DNA of 64,000 bases from Futiania mangrovi (GCF_024158125.1 NZ_JAMZFT010000002.1:372001-436000), one strand, 5' to 3'. Positions 9,075-18,367 are shown, counted from the first letter of the stretch. Notes: generated by a model from the letters alone, not told the origin. Numbers and translations: made by a program.

Positions 9075-10498
9075 CGGCGGCCCCCTTTCGCCTTGTATTG
9101 CGCCATGAAGGTGCCCCCCGGCGGCGGGGCGGGCAGATCGCGCCCGTCGGTCCAGCCCTCCGCCAGCGGTAGGGCCGGGTAGCGCCCGCGACCGCGCGCC
9201 AGAACCGACAGGACCCGCGACGCCAGATCGACCCCGATCCGGTAGGCCCAGGGCCGTGCCGCCGCCCAGGACCAGAGCGAAATCCCGAAGCGTTCCGCCG
9301 CCGGGCTCTCGCCTTGCGCGAACGATTTCTCCCGCCAGCTGCGCATCAGCTTCGGCAGCGGGATGCGCATGGGGCAGACTTCCTCGCACCGTCCGCAGAA
9401 GGTCGAGGCGTTGGGCAGATGCCGCCCGTCCGCAAGCCCTACCAGGTTGGGCGTCAGCACCGCCCCGATGGGCCCCATGTAGACCGAGCCATAGGCATGA
9501 CCGCCCACGGTTGCATAGACCGGGCAATGGTTCATGCAGGCCCCGCAGCGGATGCAGCGCAGCACCTCCTCGAACTCCGTACCCAGCAGCCGCGTCCGTC
9601 CGTTGTCGAGCAGGATGACGTGGAAGTCGTCGGGCCCGTCCGCGTCGCCCTGCCGCTTCGGCCCGGTGGAGAAGGTCGTGTAGACCGAGAACTCCTGCCC
9701 CGTGGCGGAGCGCGCAAGCACGCGCAGGATGGTTGAGACATCCTCGAGCGTCGGCACGATCTTCTCGATGGAGGCGAGCACGATGTGGGTGCGCGGCAGG
9801 GATTGGGTCAGGTCGCCATTTCCCTCGTTCGTGACGATGACGGTCGAGCCGGTCTCGGCGATCAGGAAGTTCGCACCGGTAATACCGACGTCGGCCTCCA
9901 GGTAGCGCTGGCGCAGGATGGCGCGCGCCTCCGCCACCATCTCCTCTCCCTCGGTCAGGCGGCGGGTATATCCCAGCTTCTCGTGATGCTTGAGAAAGAG
10001 GTCGGCCACCTGCTCCTTCGTCTTGTGGACGGCGGGGCCGATGATGTGGGAGGGCGTCTCACCCGCAAGCTGGATGATGTATTCGCCGAGGTCGGTTTCG
10101 ACCGGCTCGATCCCGTGACGCTCCAGGAAGCCGTTGATCTCGATCTCCTCGCCGATCATCGACTTGCCCTTGGTGACGGTCTTCGCGCCCTTCTCCTGGC
10201 AGATCTTGAGGACGGCGGCCCGCGCTTCCTCGGGCGTGGCGCACCAGTGGACGTGGCCGCCCGCTTCCTGCACGCGCGTCTCGAACGCCTCCAGATATAG
10301 GTCGAGATGGGCCAGCACATGGTTCTTGATGCCACGCGCCTCGTCGCGCAGGGCCTCGAACTCCGGCAGCTTGTTCACCGCGCCGAGCCGCTTGGCGAGG
10401 AAGTTGCGCTCCGCCTTCGCCATGGCGCGCTGCAACTCGGTATCGGTCAGCGCGTTGTGGGCGTTCTTCTTGAAGGACTTCGGATCGAGCTGGGTCAC
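9071..10498 (-). CDS. lutB: LutB iron-sulfur protein of L-lactate oxidation
   Basis: 475 residues. An N-terminal LUD domain (to about residue 290) is followed by two 4Fe-4S motifs, CIRCGACMNHCP and CGRCEEVCP, and a C-terminal tail. In LutABC it passes electrons from lactate towards the quinone pool. The start is a GTG at 10498 whose GTGA overlaps the lutA stop; the downstream sequence TQLDPKSFKKNAHNAL is typical. Translation is therefore coupled to lutA. Contains one GGTAGGGCC copy near its 3' end. Confidence 0.93.
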   Translation of the reverse strand: MTQLDPKSFKKNAHNALTDTELQRAMAKAERNFLAKRLGAVNKLPEFEALRDEARGIKNHVLAHLDLYLEAFETRVQEAGGHVHWCATPEEARAAVLKICQEKGAKTVTKGKSMIGEEIEINGFLERHGIEPVETDLGEYIIQLAGETPSHIIGPAVHKTKEQVADLFLKHHEKLGYTRRLTEGEEMVAEARAILRQRYLEADVGITGANFLIAETGSTVIVTNEGNGDLTQSLPRTHIVLASIEKIVPTLEDVSTILRVLARSATGQEFSVYTTFSTGPKRQGDADGPDDFHVILLDNGRTRLLGTEFEEVLRCIRCGACMNHCPVYATVGGHAYGSVYMGPIGAVLTPNLVGLADGRHLPNASTFCGRCEEVCPMRIPLPKLMRSWREKSFAQGESPAAERFGISLWSWAAARPWAYRIGVDLASRVLSVLARGRGRYPALPLAEGWTDGRDLPAPPPGGTFMAQYKAKGGRR

Positions 10499-11325
10499 GA
10501 GCGGCCCCCCTTGTCCGGTGCGGCGATCGGAGGAACGCCGGCCATACCGGCCAGTACCTCCGCCACGTGATAGACCTTCACAGGCTTGCCCTCGCGGGAG
10601 AGCCGGCCGGCCATGTTCATGAGACACCCCATGTCGCCCGCAAGCAGCGTATCGGCCCCCGTCTCCGCCACCCTGGCGACCTTCTTGGAGACCATGGCTG
10701 TCGACACCTCCGGGTACTTGACGCAGAAGGTGCCGCCGAAGCCGCAGCATGTCTCCTCGTCCGGCAGGTCGACCCGGGTCAGGCCGGCCATACCGTCCAG
10801 CAGTGCGCGCGGCTGGCCCTTCACCTTCAGTTCGCGCAGGCCCGAGCAGGAATCGTGATAGGTCACCGTGCCGTCATACCGGGCCGCCACGCCGGTCATA
10901 CCGCGCACGTCCGTGAGGAAGGAGACCAGTTCGTGGGTTTTCGCCGCCAGCGCGAGCGCACGCGGGCCCCAGTGCGGGTCGTCGGCCAGGACTTCCGGGT
11001 AATGTTTCACGATCATGCCGCCACAAGACCCGGAGGGCACGACCACGAAGTCATACCCCTCAAACAGCGGGATCATGGCACGGGCGACGGCCGCGGCCTG
11101 TGCGCGGGCGCCGGAATTGAACGCCGGCTGGCCACAGCAGGTCTGGGCTTCCGGCACCTCGACGATGCACCCGGCCTCCTCGAGCAGTTTGAGCGCGGCA
11201 AAACCTACATTGGGCCGGATCATGTCGACCAGGCAGGTCACGAACAGCGCCACACGCGGCGCACCGCTGATTCCGGGACCGTTATCCGACACGCCACGCA
11301 CCCCCTGTTTTCCGTTTTGGGTCAT
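10495..11325 (-). CDS. lutA: LutA, CCG-domain protein of L-lactate oxidation
   Basis: 276 residues with two cysteine-rich CCG domains, seen as AQTCCGQPAFNSG and EETCCGFGGTFCVKYPE, which bind Fe-S clusters in heterodisulfide-reductase and glycolate-oxidase-like subunits. First gene of lutABC. The ATG at 11325 gives a 15-20 residue glycine-rich lead before the conserved RVALFVTCLVD; a GTG about 12 codons downstream is possible. Three GGTATGRCC nonamers cluster in this gene. Confidence 0.93.
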   Translation of the reverse strand: MTQNGKQGVRGVSDNGPGISGAPRVALFVTCLVDMIRPNVGFAALKLLEEAGCIVEVPEAQTCCGQPAFNSGARAQAAAVARAMIPLFEGYDFVVVPSGSCGGMIVKHYPEVLADDPHWGPRALALAAKTHELVSFLTDVRGMTGVAARYDGTVTYHDSCSGLRELKVKGQPRALLDGMAGLTRVDLPDEETCCGFGGTFCVKYPEVSTAMVSKKVARVAETGADTLLAGDMGCLMNMAGRLSREGKPVKVYHVAEVLAGMAGVPPIAAPDKGGRS

Positions 11326-11380
11326 GTGCTGAAGCTAGCATGGCAGGTGCCGGAATCCATGCGCCACATGCAGGTGCAGA

Positions 11381-12649
11381 TCAGGATCCGGATGCGGCCT
11401 CGCCGTCTGTCGCGAGCCCGGCGGCCACCGGGCGAGGAAGCAGAAGCCACATCCGTCCCTGCGACTGCATGTGACCGGCCAGCCATTCCGCCTCCTCCCC
11501 GAAGCCGAAGAAGATGTCGCCGCGCACCGGGCCGACGATGGCCCCGCCGGTATCCTGCGCGACCATGAGGCGCTGCCAGGCGGTTGGGCCTTCCGCTGCA
11601 CCCGGCTGTTGCGGCAGCAAGGTTGCAACAAAGACGGGTGCGCCCATGGCGTGATGGGTCCGGTCCACCGCCAGGCTGCGTCCGGGGGTCAGCGGAACCC
11701 CGGTAGCCCCGGGAGGGCCGAGATCGGTATCGCGCTCCTCGATCTCGCGGAAAAAGACGTAGGAGGCATTCGCGTTCATCACCTCCTGGGCGCGATCGGG
11801 ATGTTCGGCCAGCCAGGCGCGGATCGATTGAAGGGAGACCGCTTCCCGCGGGATCTGCCCCTCGGCGACCAAAACACGTCCGATGGCGGTGTAGGGATGC
11901 CCGTTCTGACCAGCATAACCGACCCGCATGACGGATCCGTCTTCCAGCGCGACCCGGCCCGAGCCCTGGATCTGCAGGAAGAAGGCCGCGACCGGGTCGT
12001 CGACCCAGACGAGCGCAAGATCCTCCGCCGGCAGGGCACCATCCACGATAGCCTCCCGCGCCGGGTAGGGCCGCAGCCGGTTGCCCTCGACGCGTCCGGC
12101 GATGCGTTGGCCCTTGAGGCTTTCGCGAAATGCGCCCAGATCGACATCCACCAGGTCGGCGGGACGGGTCAGCAGGGGCGTCTGGTAGGGCCCGCCGCGG
12201 GTCCGCGATCCGGTGAGCTGCGGCTCGTAGTACCCGGTAAACAGTCCTTCCGCAGCGCTTCCCGCAAAGACATGTACCGGGAGAAAGGCATCCTCGAAGC
12301 CTGCACGGGGATCGTCCGCGGCAGCAAGCGCGGCGCACGCCGCTGCCCAGTCGCCCGCGCGGCCAAGGCGCGGATCGGGTCCCGCCGCCGCGTCACCGGC
12401 GAGCCGGGAGAACCGGCTGCAGGTGCGCTGCACCGCGACCCGGGCGGCAGCGTGATCGTCCGCCGCCCATCCCGGCAGATCGGCCCACCCTGCCGGTGCC
12501 AGGACCATGGCCGGCGGCGGCGCGGGCGGTTCGGGCTGCGGGGTCACGAGACGTCCTATCAGGTCGAGCGCGGGGACGAAGGCGATCCCGGCCGCAAGGC
12601 CGACGAGACAGCCCAGAATAAATCCGATGCGGGCGCGGCCACGCCGCAT
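11381..12649 (-). CDS. mltA: Membrane-bound lytic murein transglycosylase A
   Basis: Cleaves peptidoglycan glycan strands with formation of 1,6-anhydro-muramic acid during cell-wall remodelling. 422 residues. An N-terminal membrane anchor (residues 7-30) is followed by the MltA domain (TGYYEPQLTGSRTR, FFLQIQGSGRV) and a 3D domain with catalytic aspartate in MVAQDTGGAIVG and RGDIFFGFG. It lies seven bases after the Tim44-like gene. Two GGTAGGGCC nonamers are inside. There is no lipobox, so it is probably anchored by the N-terminal helix. Confidence 0.95.
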   Translation of the reverse strand: MRRGRARIGFILGCLVGLAAGIAFVPALDLIGRLVTPQPEPPAPPPAMVLAPAGWADLPGWAADDHAAARVAVQRTCSRFSRLAGDAAAGPDPRLGRAGDWAAACAALAAADDPRAGFEDAFLPVHVFAGSAAEGLFTGYYEPQLTGSRTRGGPYQTPLLTRPADLVDVDLGAFRESLKGQRIAGRVEGNRLRPYPAREAIVDGALPAEDLALVWVDDPVAAFFLQIQGSGRVALEDGSVMRVGYAGQNGHPYTAIGRVLVAEGQIPREAVSLQSIRAWLAEHPDRAQEVMNANASYVFFREIEERDTDLGPPGATGVPLTPGRSLAVDRTHHAMGAPVFVATLLPQQPGAAEGPTAWQRLMVAQDTGGAIVGPVRGDIFFGFGEEAEWLAGHMQSQGRMWLLLPRPVAAGLATDGEAASGS

Positions 12650-12655
12650 CAGGGG

Positions 12656-13348
12656 TCAGTCCGCATCCGGCTCTCCGGTCGCGCAGAGTCTCCAGTTCGG
12701 ATCCGAGGCACGGATATCGCGGGTGAAGGTCCAGGCGTCCACCACTTCGCGGATCTGCGTCCGGGAGCCTTCGACGATCTCGCCGTCGGCATTCTCGACG
12801 AAGGAAATCATGTTGGCAGTGAAGCGGACCGTGACCTCGGCCATGCGGCCTTCCACAGAGGCACCCGTGATCGTCGCATCGCGCAGGTCGACGATCGACG
12901 ATGTCGCCGACACCCCGCGCGCTGCCCGGTCGTCGATCACGGCCGCGAAACTCTCGAACACGTCGTCGGTCAGCAGCATGCGCAGCGTATCCTTGTCGCC
13001 TGCCGCGAAGGCCTCCACGATCATCTCGTAGGCTGCTTTCGCACCGTCGAGGAAGCGTCCGGGGATGAAAGTGCGGTCCGCAAGCTGGAGGCGCGCGATC
13101 TGCATCCCTGCCTCGCCACCCTTCTGCACGAAGCGGTCGATCTCGTTCTCCTCCGGCTGCGGGGCTTTGTCCCGCTGCGGCAACGAAACGACATTGTCGT
13201 CACCCTGATCCGATGGGCCGGAGTAGGGATCGTACGGCGGCCGTTCCTCGCCCGTGCGGCGGCCGAGAACGCTGCGCAGGCGCAGAAAGATGAACCCCGC
13301 GATGACCGCGAGGATGATGATGTCCAGAATGTTGAACCCGCCGCTCAT
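12656..13348 (-). CDS. Tim44/TimA domain protein, inner-membrane anchored
   Basis: 230 residues. One N-terminal membrane helix (FNILDIIILAVIAGFIFLRL), a charged linker, and a C-terminal Tim44-like domain (about residues 70-225; GRFLDGAKAAYEMIVEAFAAGD). Alphaproteobacterial homologues of the mitochondrial import-motor subunit Tim44 are bound to the inner membrane; their role is poorly known. The frame is open to 13369, but the ATG at 13348 (MSGGFNILD) with AAGGG upstream is preferred. Divergent from fxsA across 183 bp, next to secB, as is usual. Confidence 0.9.
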   Translation of the reverse strand: MSGGFNILDIIILAVIAGFIFLRLRSVLGRRTGEERPPYDPYSGPSDQGDDNVVSLPQRDKAPQPEENEIDRFVQKGGEAGMQIARLQLADRTFIPGRFLDGAKAAYEMIVEAFAAGDKDTLRMLLTDDVFESFAAVIDDRAARGVSATSSIVDLRDATITGASVEGRMAEVTVRFTANMISFVENADGEIVEGSRTQIREVVDAWTFTRDIRASDPNWRLCATGEPDAD

Positions 13349-13531
13349 GAGTACCCTTGTCCGACGCACAGTCTTCAGGTTGCGCTCCTGATCCCCAATA
13401 TAGGGTCTTAGTGCATGAAACCCTACCCTGCCGCAATGCCTGCGCGACGCGGCGGGGTCTCCATTGCGGCACGGACTGCCTGCGGCACGCCACGGCCGCC
13501 GACAAAACCCGACGGAAAGGGCCCGCCCGAC

Positions 13532-14026
13532 ATGGCAAGGCTAGCGCTTATCGCCTTCATCGCCGTTCCCCTGATAGAGATCGCCCTGTTCATCCAGGTA
13601 GGCGGACTGATCGGCTTGTGGCCAACGCTGGCAATCATCGTGCTGACCGCCGTGATCGGTGTCGCCCTGCTGCGCCAGCAGGGGCTCAGTACCCTGACCC
13701 GCGCCCAGGCACGCATGGACCGGGGCGAGATGCCGGTGCGCGAAATGCTCGAGGGCATCCTCCTCGCCATCGCCGGGGCCCTGCTTCTGACACCGGGGTT
13801 CTTCACCGACGCGATCGGCTTTGCGTTGCTCGTCCCTGCCGTGCGCCAGGCCATAGGTAACCGGATCGCCCGGCACGTGGTCGTGAGCGGTCCGCAACCG
13901 GCGCCGCCCCATCGTCCAAAGACCGGTTCCGGCGGCACCATCGAGGGCGACTACGAGGTGGTCGGAGAGGGTACCCCGCCAGGACCCGCAACACCACGAG
14001 AGGACAGTCCCTGGCGCGGCACGTGA
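13532..14026 (+). CDS. fxsA: FxsA family membrane protein
   Basis: 164 residues. Hydrophobic helices at roughly residues 4-22, 25-45 and 72-95 with the FxsA signature PLIEIALFIQVGGLIGLWPTL, then a hydrophilic C-terminus. FxsA in E. coli affects exclusion of phage T7 by F plasmids; its normal cellular function is unclear. The ATG at 13532 (MARLALIAF) follows GGAAAGG; a longer open frame begins at 13415. It precedes secB on the same strand by 85 bp. Confidence 0.9.
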   Translation: MARLALIAFIAVPLIEIALFIQVGGLIGLWPTLAIIVLTAVIGVALLRQQGLSTLTRAQARMDRGEMPVREMLEGILLAIAGALLLTPGFFTDAIGFALLVPAVRQAIGNRIARHVVVSGPQPAPPHRPKTGSGGTIEGDYEVVGEGTPPGPATPREDSPWRGT

Positions 14027-14111
14027 GCGGAAGTCCGCCGCGCGCTTGCCGGACGGTCGAGGCCGTGCTAGCCACCGTTCCGACCCTTAGTCGTTCGAGG
14101 AGAGTAGCCCC

Positions 14112-14624
14112 ATGGCGGAGACCAACGGCGCCGGCGCCCAGCCGCAGCCCGGGCAGCAGCAGGCAGCCCCGCAGATCCGGATCCTGACGCAGTATACGAA
14201 GGACCTGTCCTTCGAGAATCCGCAAGGGGCGCGGGCCGGGGATCCGAACGCCGGCCAGCCGCAGATCGGGGTGTCGGTGAACGTCCATGCCGGAAAGATG
14301 GGCGAGGATCTCTACGAGGTGGACCTGCGGATCCGTGTGGAGGCCAAGCGCGACGACAAGACCGCATTCCTTTGCGAACTGTCCTATGGCGGTGTGTTCC
14401 AGTTGAAGAACCTGCCTGCGGACGCGATCCAGCCGGTTCTGTTCGTCGAATGTGCCCGACAGCTCTTCCCCTTTGCCCGGCGTGTCGTCGCCGACACGGT
14501 GCGCGACGGCGGATATCCTGCCCTGCTTCTCGACCCGATCGATTTTCTGCAGCTTTACCGCAACCAGGTGCTCGCGGCCCAACAGCAGCAGCAACAGGGC
14601 GGCGCGGCACCCCAGGGCGCCTGA
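14112..14624 (+). CDS. secB: Protein-export chaperone SecB
   Basis: Cytosolic chaperone that keeps preproteins unfolded and delivers them to SecA. 170 residues. The core contains ILTQYTKDLSFENP, the acidic SecA-contact region, and LLLDPIDFLQLYRNQ. The N- and C-termini are glutamine/alanine rich, as in other alphaproteobacteria. SD-like AGGAGAG precedes the ATG. Converges on dnaQ with a 72 bp gap that shows no clear hairpin and no GGTAGGGCC. Confidence 0.97.
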   Translation: MAETNGAGAQPQPGQQQAAPQIRILTQYTKDLSFENPQGARAGDPNAGQPQIGVSVNVHAGKMGEDLYEVDLRIRVEAKRDDKTAFLCELSYGGVFQLKNLPADAIQPVLFVECARQLFPFARRVVADTVRDGGYPALLLDPIDFLQLYRNQVLAAQQQQQQGGAAPQGA

Positions 14625-14696
14625 GAAGCTATCCCACGCCTTCTTCCGGCTTGACGGGCGTCTTGCCGTGCCTGTCGGCGCGGCAGGTGCTTTCGC

Positions 14697-15380
14697 CTAA
14701 AGACCGCGCCAGAGCGCTTTCTCGCCCATCTCCGCGATGAAGGCACGGTGGGCCTCCTCCTCCGCAGCGGTCAGGCGGGGCGGCAGGGCCACCGGGCGTT
14801 GCGGCTGCCGCTTGCGGTCCTTTCCGGCAAGCACGGCCCCATCCTCAAGGCCCAGCATCAGCCCGGGCTCACGACCGCCGATCAGCTCCAGATAGACGTT
14901 GGCAAGCAGTTGCGCGTCCAGGAGCGCGCCGTGATAGGTGCGCGAGGAATTGTCGATCCCGAAGCGCTTGCAGAGTGCATCGAGCGAGACCTGCGCACCG
15001 GGAAACTTCCGGCGCGCAATGGCAAGCGTGTCGATCGCCTGGGAAGAAGGCAGCACGGGCCGGGCAAAGCGCCGGAATTCCGCGTTCAGGAAGCGCATGT
15101 CGAAGGCAGCGTTGTGAATCACCAGCGGCGCGTCCGCGAGGAATTCCTGGATCTCGTCGACATGTGCCTCGAACGGGTTGTGCTTCGAGAGGAAATCGAT
15201 CGAAAGGCCGTGCACGGCAAAGGCCGCCTCCGGCATGTCCCGCTGCGGATCGAAGTAGAGATGCAGCGTGCGGCCGGTCGGCACATGATGCTCCAGCTCC
15301 ACGCACCCCAACTCGACGACGCGGTGACCCTCGGCCGGATCGAGCCCCGTGGTTTCGGTATCGAGAACGATCTCGCGCAT
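14697..15380 (-). CDS. dnaQ: DNA polymerase III epsilon subunit (proofreading exonuclease)
   Basis: 3'-5' exonuclease of the replicative polymerase. 227 residues. Exo I VLDTETTGLD (residues 5-14), Exo II VIHNAAFDMRFL, Exo III YHGALLDAQLLANVYL with the catalytic His and Asp. The C-terminal 50 residues form the linker and the segment that contacts the alpha subunit. Five bases separate it from coaE upstream. This dnaQ-coaE-aroE-maf-ppsR order is the standard origin-proximal block in alphaproteobacteria. Confidence 0.96.
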   Translation of the reverse strand: MREIVLDTETTGLDPAEGHRVVELGCVELEHHVPTGRTLHLYFDPQRDMPEAAFAVHGLSIDFLSKHNPFEAHVDEIQEFLADAPLVIHNAAFDMRFLNAEFRRFARPVLPSSQAIDTLAIARRKFPGAQVSLDALCKRFGIDNSSRTYHGALLDAQLLANVYLELIGGREPGLMLGLEDGAVLAGKDRKRQPQRPVALPPRLTAAEEEAHRAFIAEMGEKALWRGL

Positions 15381-15385
15381 CTCTC

Positions 15386-16009
15386 TTACCTTCTCCTGCG
15401 GTCGGACCAGGCCCGTGCCCGGTAGTGCCGGAGGCCCTCCATCACCCTTTCCACGTCCGCCTGAGCCGCGGGGATCCCGCGGCTCGTCTCGATCAGGAAG
15501 TCGGCGCGCGCACGCTTCTCCGCATCCGGGGTCTGGCGTGCGAGCAAACGGTCCAGGATCTCTGCGGTCATACCGGGCCGCTCCAGCACACGGGCCCTCT
15601 GTACCGCCTTCGGTGCCGTCACGACAACCACTGCATCGACACGGGTATGACCGCCTGTCTCGAACAGCAGAGGGACGTCCAGGATCACGATTTCGGCGCG
15701 GTCCCGCTCGGCAAGGGTCAGGAAGTCGATCTGCGCACGTCCGACAAGCGGGTGGACCACGGCTTCCAGGCGGGCGAGCGCCTGCGGGTCGGACTTGACG
15801 GCCTCCGACAGCCGGGCACGGTCGACACCGTTCTCGACGATGGCCTGGGGAAACACAGCTCCGATCGGCCCTACCGCGGCACCCCCCGGCGCATAGAGCG
15901 CGTGGACCGCGGCGTCAGCGTCGTAGTGGACTGCCCCGGCCGCGCGAAAAAGCGCAGCGGTCGTCGATTTTCCCATGCCGATCGAACCGGTCAGACCGAC
16001 GAGCCTCAT
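15386..16009 (-). CDS. coaE: Dephospho-CoA kinase
   Basis: Phosphorylates dephospho-CoA at the 3'-hydroxyl of the ribose, the last step of CoA synthesis. 207 residues. P-loop GSIGMGKST at residues 8-16; substrate-binding DADAAVHALY; LID region near RQTPDAEKRARADFLI. The ATG at 16009 overlaps the aroE stop in an ATGA; the open frame upstream is an aroE shadow. One GGTAGGGCC and two GGTATGACC nonamers lie in this gene. Confidence 0.96.
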   Translation of the reverse strand: MRLVGLTGSIGMGKSTTAALFRAAGAVHYDADAAVHALYAPGGAAVGPIGAVFPQAIVENGVDRARLSEAVKSDPQALARLEAVVHPLVGRAQIDFLTLAERDRAEIVILDVPLLFETGGHTRVDAVVVVTAPKAVQRARVLERPGMTAEILDRLLARQTPDAEKRARADFLIETSRGIPAAQADVERVMEGLRHYRARAWSDRRRR

Positions 16010-16869
16010 GCAGATGTCTCCCCGAGGTCCGAGAGGATCGCCGCACGAATGTCTGCCGTGACCTCGGGCGCGGTTCCGAACCATGCCTCGAACCCCGGGC
16101 GGGCCTGATGCAGCAACATGCCGAGCCCGTCGACGATCCGATGGCCACGCGCGCGGGCGGCCAGGAGGAAAGGCGTGATCCGCGGCTTGTAGACGATATC
16201 CGTCACGAGCGCTTCTGCGGGTAGGGCCGGCAGGACGTCGAGCAGGGGTGCCATATCGCCCCCGCCGAGCCCCAGGCTGGTCGTGTTGACGGCCAGGCGC
16301 ACATCGGCACATGCCGCATGCGGGACCGGCCAATCCACGACGCGAACGCATTGGCCAAATACCTCGGCGAGGGTCTCCGACCGAGCGCGCGTACGGTTTG
16401 CCAGCCGAACTTCCGGAACCCCTTCCGCCAGCAGGCCGTGAACGACGGCCCGTGATGCACCCCCCGCACCCAGCACAAGGGCCGGCCCCTCGAACGCACC
16501 GGTGGCCTGCGCATCCGTTCTCAGGTTCTCGATGAAACCGAAAGCATCGGTGTTATCGCCCGTCACGAGACCGTCCTCGCCGATCACGAGGGTATTTACG
16601 GCACCGATCGCGCGGGCGCGGCCGGTCAGCCGGTCACACAGCGCAAATGCCTGCTCCTTGTGGGGAATGGTCACGTTGGCTCCGCGAAAGCCAAGGGCTA
16701 CAAGGCCACGGAATGCCTCGGCGAAGCGGTCCGGATGCACGGCAAGAGGCACATAGGCACCGTCTATGCCGTAGCGATCCAACCACAGGCCGTGAAGCCG
16801 CGGCGACAGGGAATGTGCGACCGGCCATCCCATGACGCCTGCGAGTCTCGCCGCACCTGTCAGACCCAT
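16006..16869 (-). CDS. aroE: Shikimate dehydrogenase (NADP+)
   Basis: Reduces 3-dehydroshikimate to shikimate in aromatic amino acid synthesis. 287 residues. Substrate site GWPVAHSLSPRLH, catalytic lysine in NVTIPHKEQ, aspartate in GDNTDAFGF, Rossmann loop VLGAGGASRAVV, and NRTRARSE as the NADP-binding motif. The ATG at 16869 is preceded by a strong GGGGAGGGAG SD; the frame extends to 16905 without one. It overlaps coaE by four bases. Confidence 0.96.
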   Translation of the reverse strand: MGLTGAARLAGVMGWPVAHSLSPRLHGLWLDRYGIDGAYVPLAVHPDRFAEAFRGLVALGFRGANVTIPHKEQAFALCDRLTGRARAIGAVNTLVIGEDGLVTGDNTDAFGFIENLRTDAQATGAFEGPALVLGAGGASRAVVHGLLAEGVPEVRLANRTRARSETLAEVFGQCVRVVDWPVPHAACADVRLAVNTTSLGLGGGDMAPLLDVLPALPAEALVTDIVYKPRITPFLLAARARGHRIVDGLGMLLHQARPGFEAWFGTAPEVTADIRAAILSDLGETSA

Positions 16870-16901
16870 GCTCTCCCTCCCCTGACGCCCCGCCATGTCC
16901 C

Positions 16902-17531
16902 TCACGACGGCACATCACCGCGCGCACGCAGCCAGTCGAGAAGTTCGAGAAGCGGAAGCCCCTGAATCGTGAAGGTATCGCCCTCGATGCGAGAAAAGAG
17001 ATGAACCCCCGGCCCCTCGATCCGGTAGCACCCAACCGATCCGAGAGCAGATGCCCCCTCAATCTCCAGATAGCGTGCGATGAAGGCGTCGGACAGCGGC
17101 CGGACGGTAAGGCGTGCGTGACCCACGTGACGCCAGGCCGGATTTCCGCCGATCACAGCCACTGCCGCACTGTAAAGGTGATGTGTCTTGCCTGAGAGCA
17201 GCTGCAGGGTCGCGGCAGCCTGTTCGGCTGTCCCGGCCTTGCGCACAACCTGCCCGTCGCACACCAGTACCTGGTCGCATCCGATGACCACGGAGCCGGG
17301 GGCACGTCGCGCCACGGCAACCGCCTTGATCTCGGCCAGCGCATCGGCTAGGTCGCGTCCGCCCAAGCCTTCGGCAAGTAGCGATGCTGCGACTTCGGCC
17401 TCGTCGACCGGGGCCCGGACGGCTGCGAAGGAAAGTCCTGCATCCCGCAGCAGGCGGGCGCGCGTCGGGCTGCCACTCGCCAGCACCAACGGCGGCTCCG
17501 GTCCGAGCGTCTGCGGATCGGATACGGTCAT
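16902..17531 (-). CDS. maf: Maf-family nucleoside triphosphate pyrophosphatase
   Basis: Maf proteins hydrolyse canonical or modified nucleotides to monophosphates and PPi and have been linked to septum inhibition. 209 residues. Substrate loop LASGSPTRARLLRDAG near residues 17-32, catalytic aspartate in VIGCDQVLVCDG, and SRIEGDTFTIQGLPL at the C-terminus, the YceF-like form. Its ATG overlaps the ppsR stop by four bases, so it is translationally coupled to ppsR. Confidence 0.94.
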   Translation of the reverse strand: MTVSDPQTLGPEPPLVLASGSPTRARLLRDAGLSFAAVRAPVDEAEVAASLLAEGLGGRDLADALAEIKAVAVARRAPGSVVIGCDQVLVCDGQVVRKAGTAEQAAATLQLLSGKTHHLYSAAVAVIGGNPAWRHVGHARLTVRPLSDAFIARYLEIEGASALGSVGCYRIEGPGVHLFSRIEGDTFTIQGLPLLELLDWLRARGDVPS

Positions 17532-18367
17532 CCGCCGTTCGCCTTGCGCTGCTGGTAAAGGGTGAAGATGGCCGCCGCGGTTTCCTCGATCGACCGGCGG
17601 GAAACGTCGATCACCGGTATGCCCAGCTTCTCGTAGAGCCGCCGCGCGGCGGACGTTTCGTCACGCACCATCGAGGGATTGACGTAATCGGTCTCCTCAG
17701 TCTCCGACAGAGACAGAAGACGGTTGCGCCGGATCTGTACCAGACGTTCCGGTGATGCCAGCAGCCCTACCACCAGTGGCCGACGCAGGTTCTCGACGAT
17801 CGGCGGCAGCGGTATGCCCGGTACGACCGGCACGTTTGCAGCCTTCACACCGCGGTTTGCAAGATAGATGCAGGTCGGTGTCTTCGACGTCCGGCTCACA
17901 CCCAGAAGCACCACGTCGGCCTGGTCCAGCTCGTGCACGTTCTGACCGTCATCGTGCGCCATCGTGTAGTTGAGGGCGTCGATGCGGGCAAAGTACCCGC
18001 TGTCCAGCTGGTGCTGGCCACCCGGACGGTGTGTGGTCTTCGTACCCAAATAGGCTTCGAAGACGGCGAGGACGCCATCGAGGACCGACAGGCAAGGCAT
18101 CCCAAGTTCGGCACAGCGGCGCACGAGCGCGTGGCGAAGATCCTCGTTCACCAGGGTGAAGAGCACGATACCCGGGGCATCCGCGATCCCGGCGAACACC
18201 TTCTCGAGCTGCCGCGGGGTCCGGACAAGGGCATAGGAGTGCTCTATGGGCTGCACCCGCTCGAACTGGGCAACCGCAGCCTTGGCGAGGACATTGATCG
18301 TCTCGCCGGTCGAGTCCGACACGAGATGGAGATGGAAATAGGTGACCGTTTTGCGGCGCGCGGACAT
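17528..18367 (-). CDS. ppsR: Pyruvate, water/phosphate dikinase regulatory protein (DUF299 kinase/pyrophosphorylase)
   Basis: Bifunctional ADP-dependent kinase and Pi-dependent pyrophosphorylase that switches PEP synthase or PPDK off and on by threonine phosphorylation. 279 residues. N-terminal FHLHLVSDSTGETINVLAKAA and the P-loop-like GVSRTSKTPTCIYLANRG (near residue 155) are diagnostic. No target dikinase is in the window. The gene begins at the left edge of the predicted origin and is transcribed away from it, the usual alphaproteobacterial position beside oriC. Confidence 0.93.
   Translation of the reverse strand: MSARRKTVTYFHLHLVSDSTGETINVLAKAAVAQFERVQPIEHSYALVRTPRQLEKVFAGIADAPGIVLFTLVNEDLRHALVRRCAELGMPCLSVLDGVLAVFEAYLGTKTTHRPGGQHQLDSGYFARIDALNYTMAHDDGQNVHELDQADVVLLGVSRTSKTPTCIYLANRGVKAANVPVVPGIPLPPIVENLRRPLVVGLLASPERLVQIRRNRLLSLSETEETDYVNPSMVRDETSAARRLYEKLGIPVIDVSRRSIEETAAAIFTLYQQRKANGG

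Noticed and set aside
14625-14696. Terminator between convergent secB and dnaQ
   Set aside because: Only short imperfect complementarity (TGCCG/CGGCA) and no T-tract.
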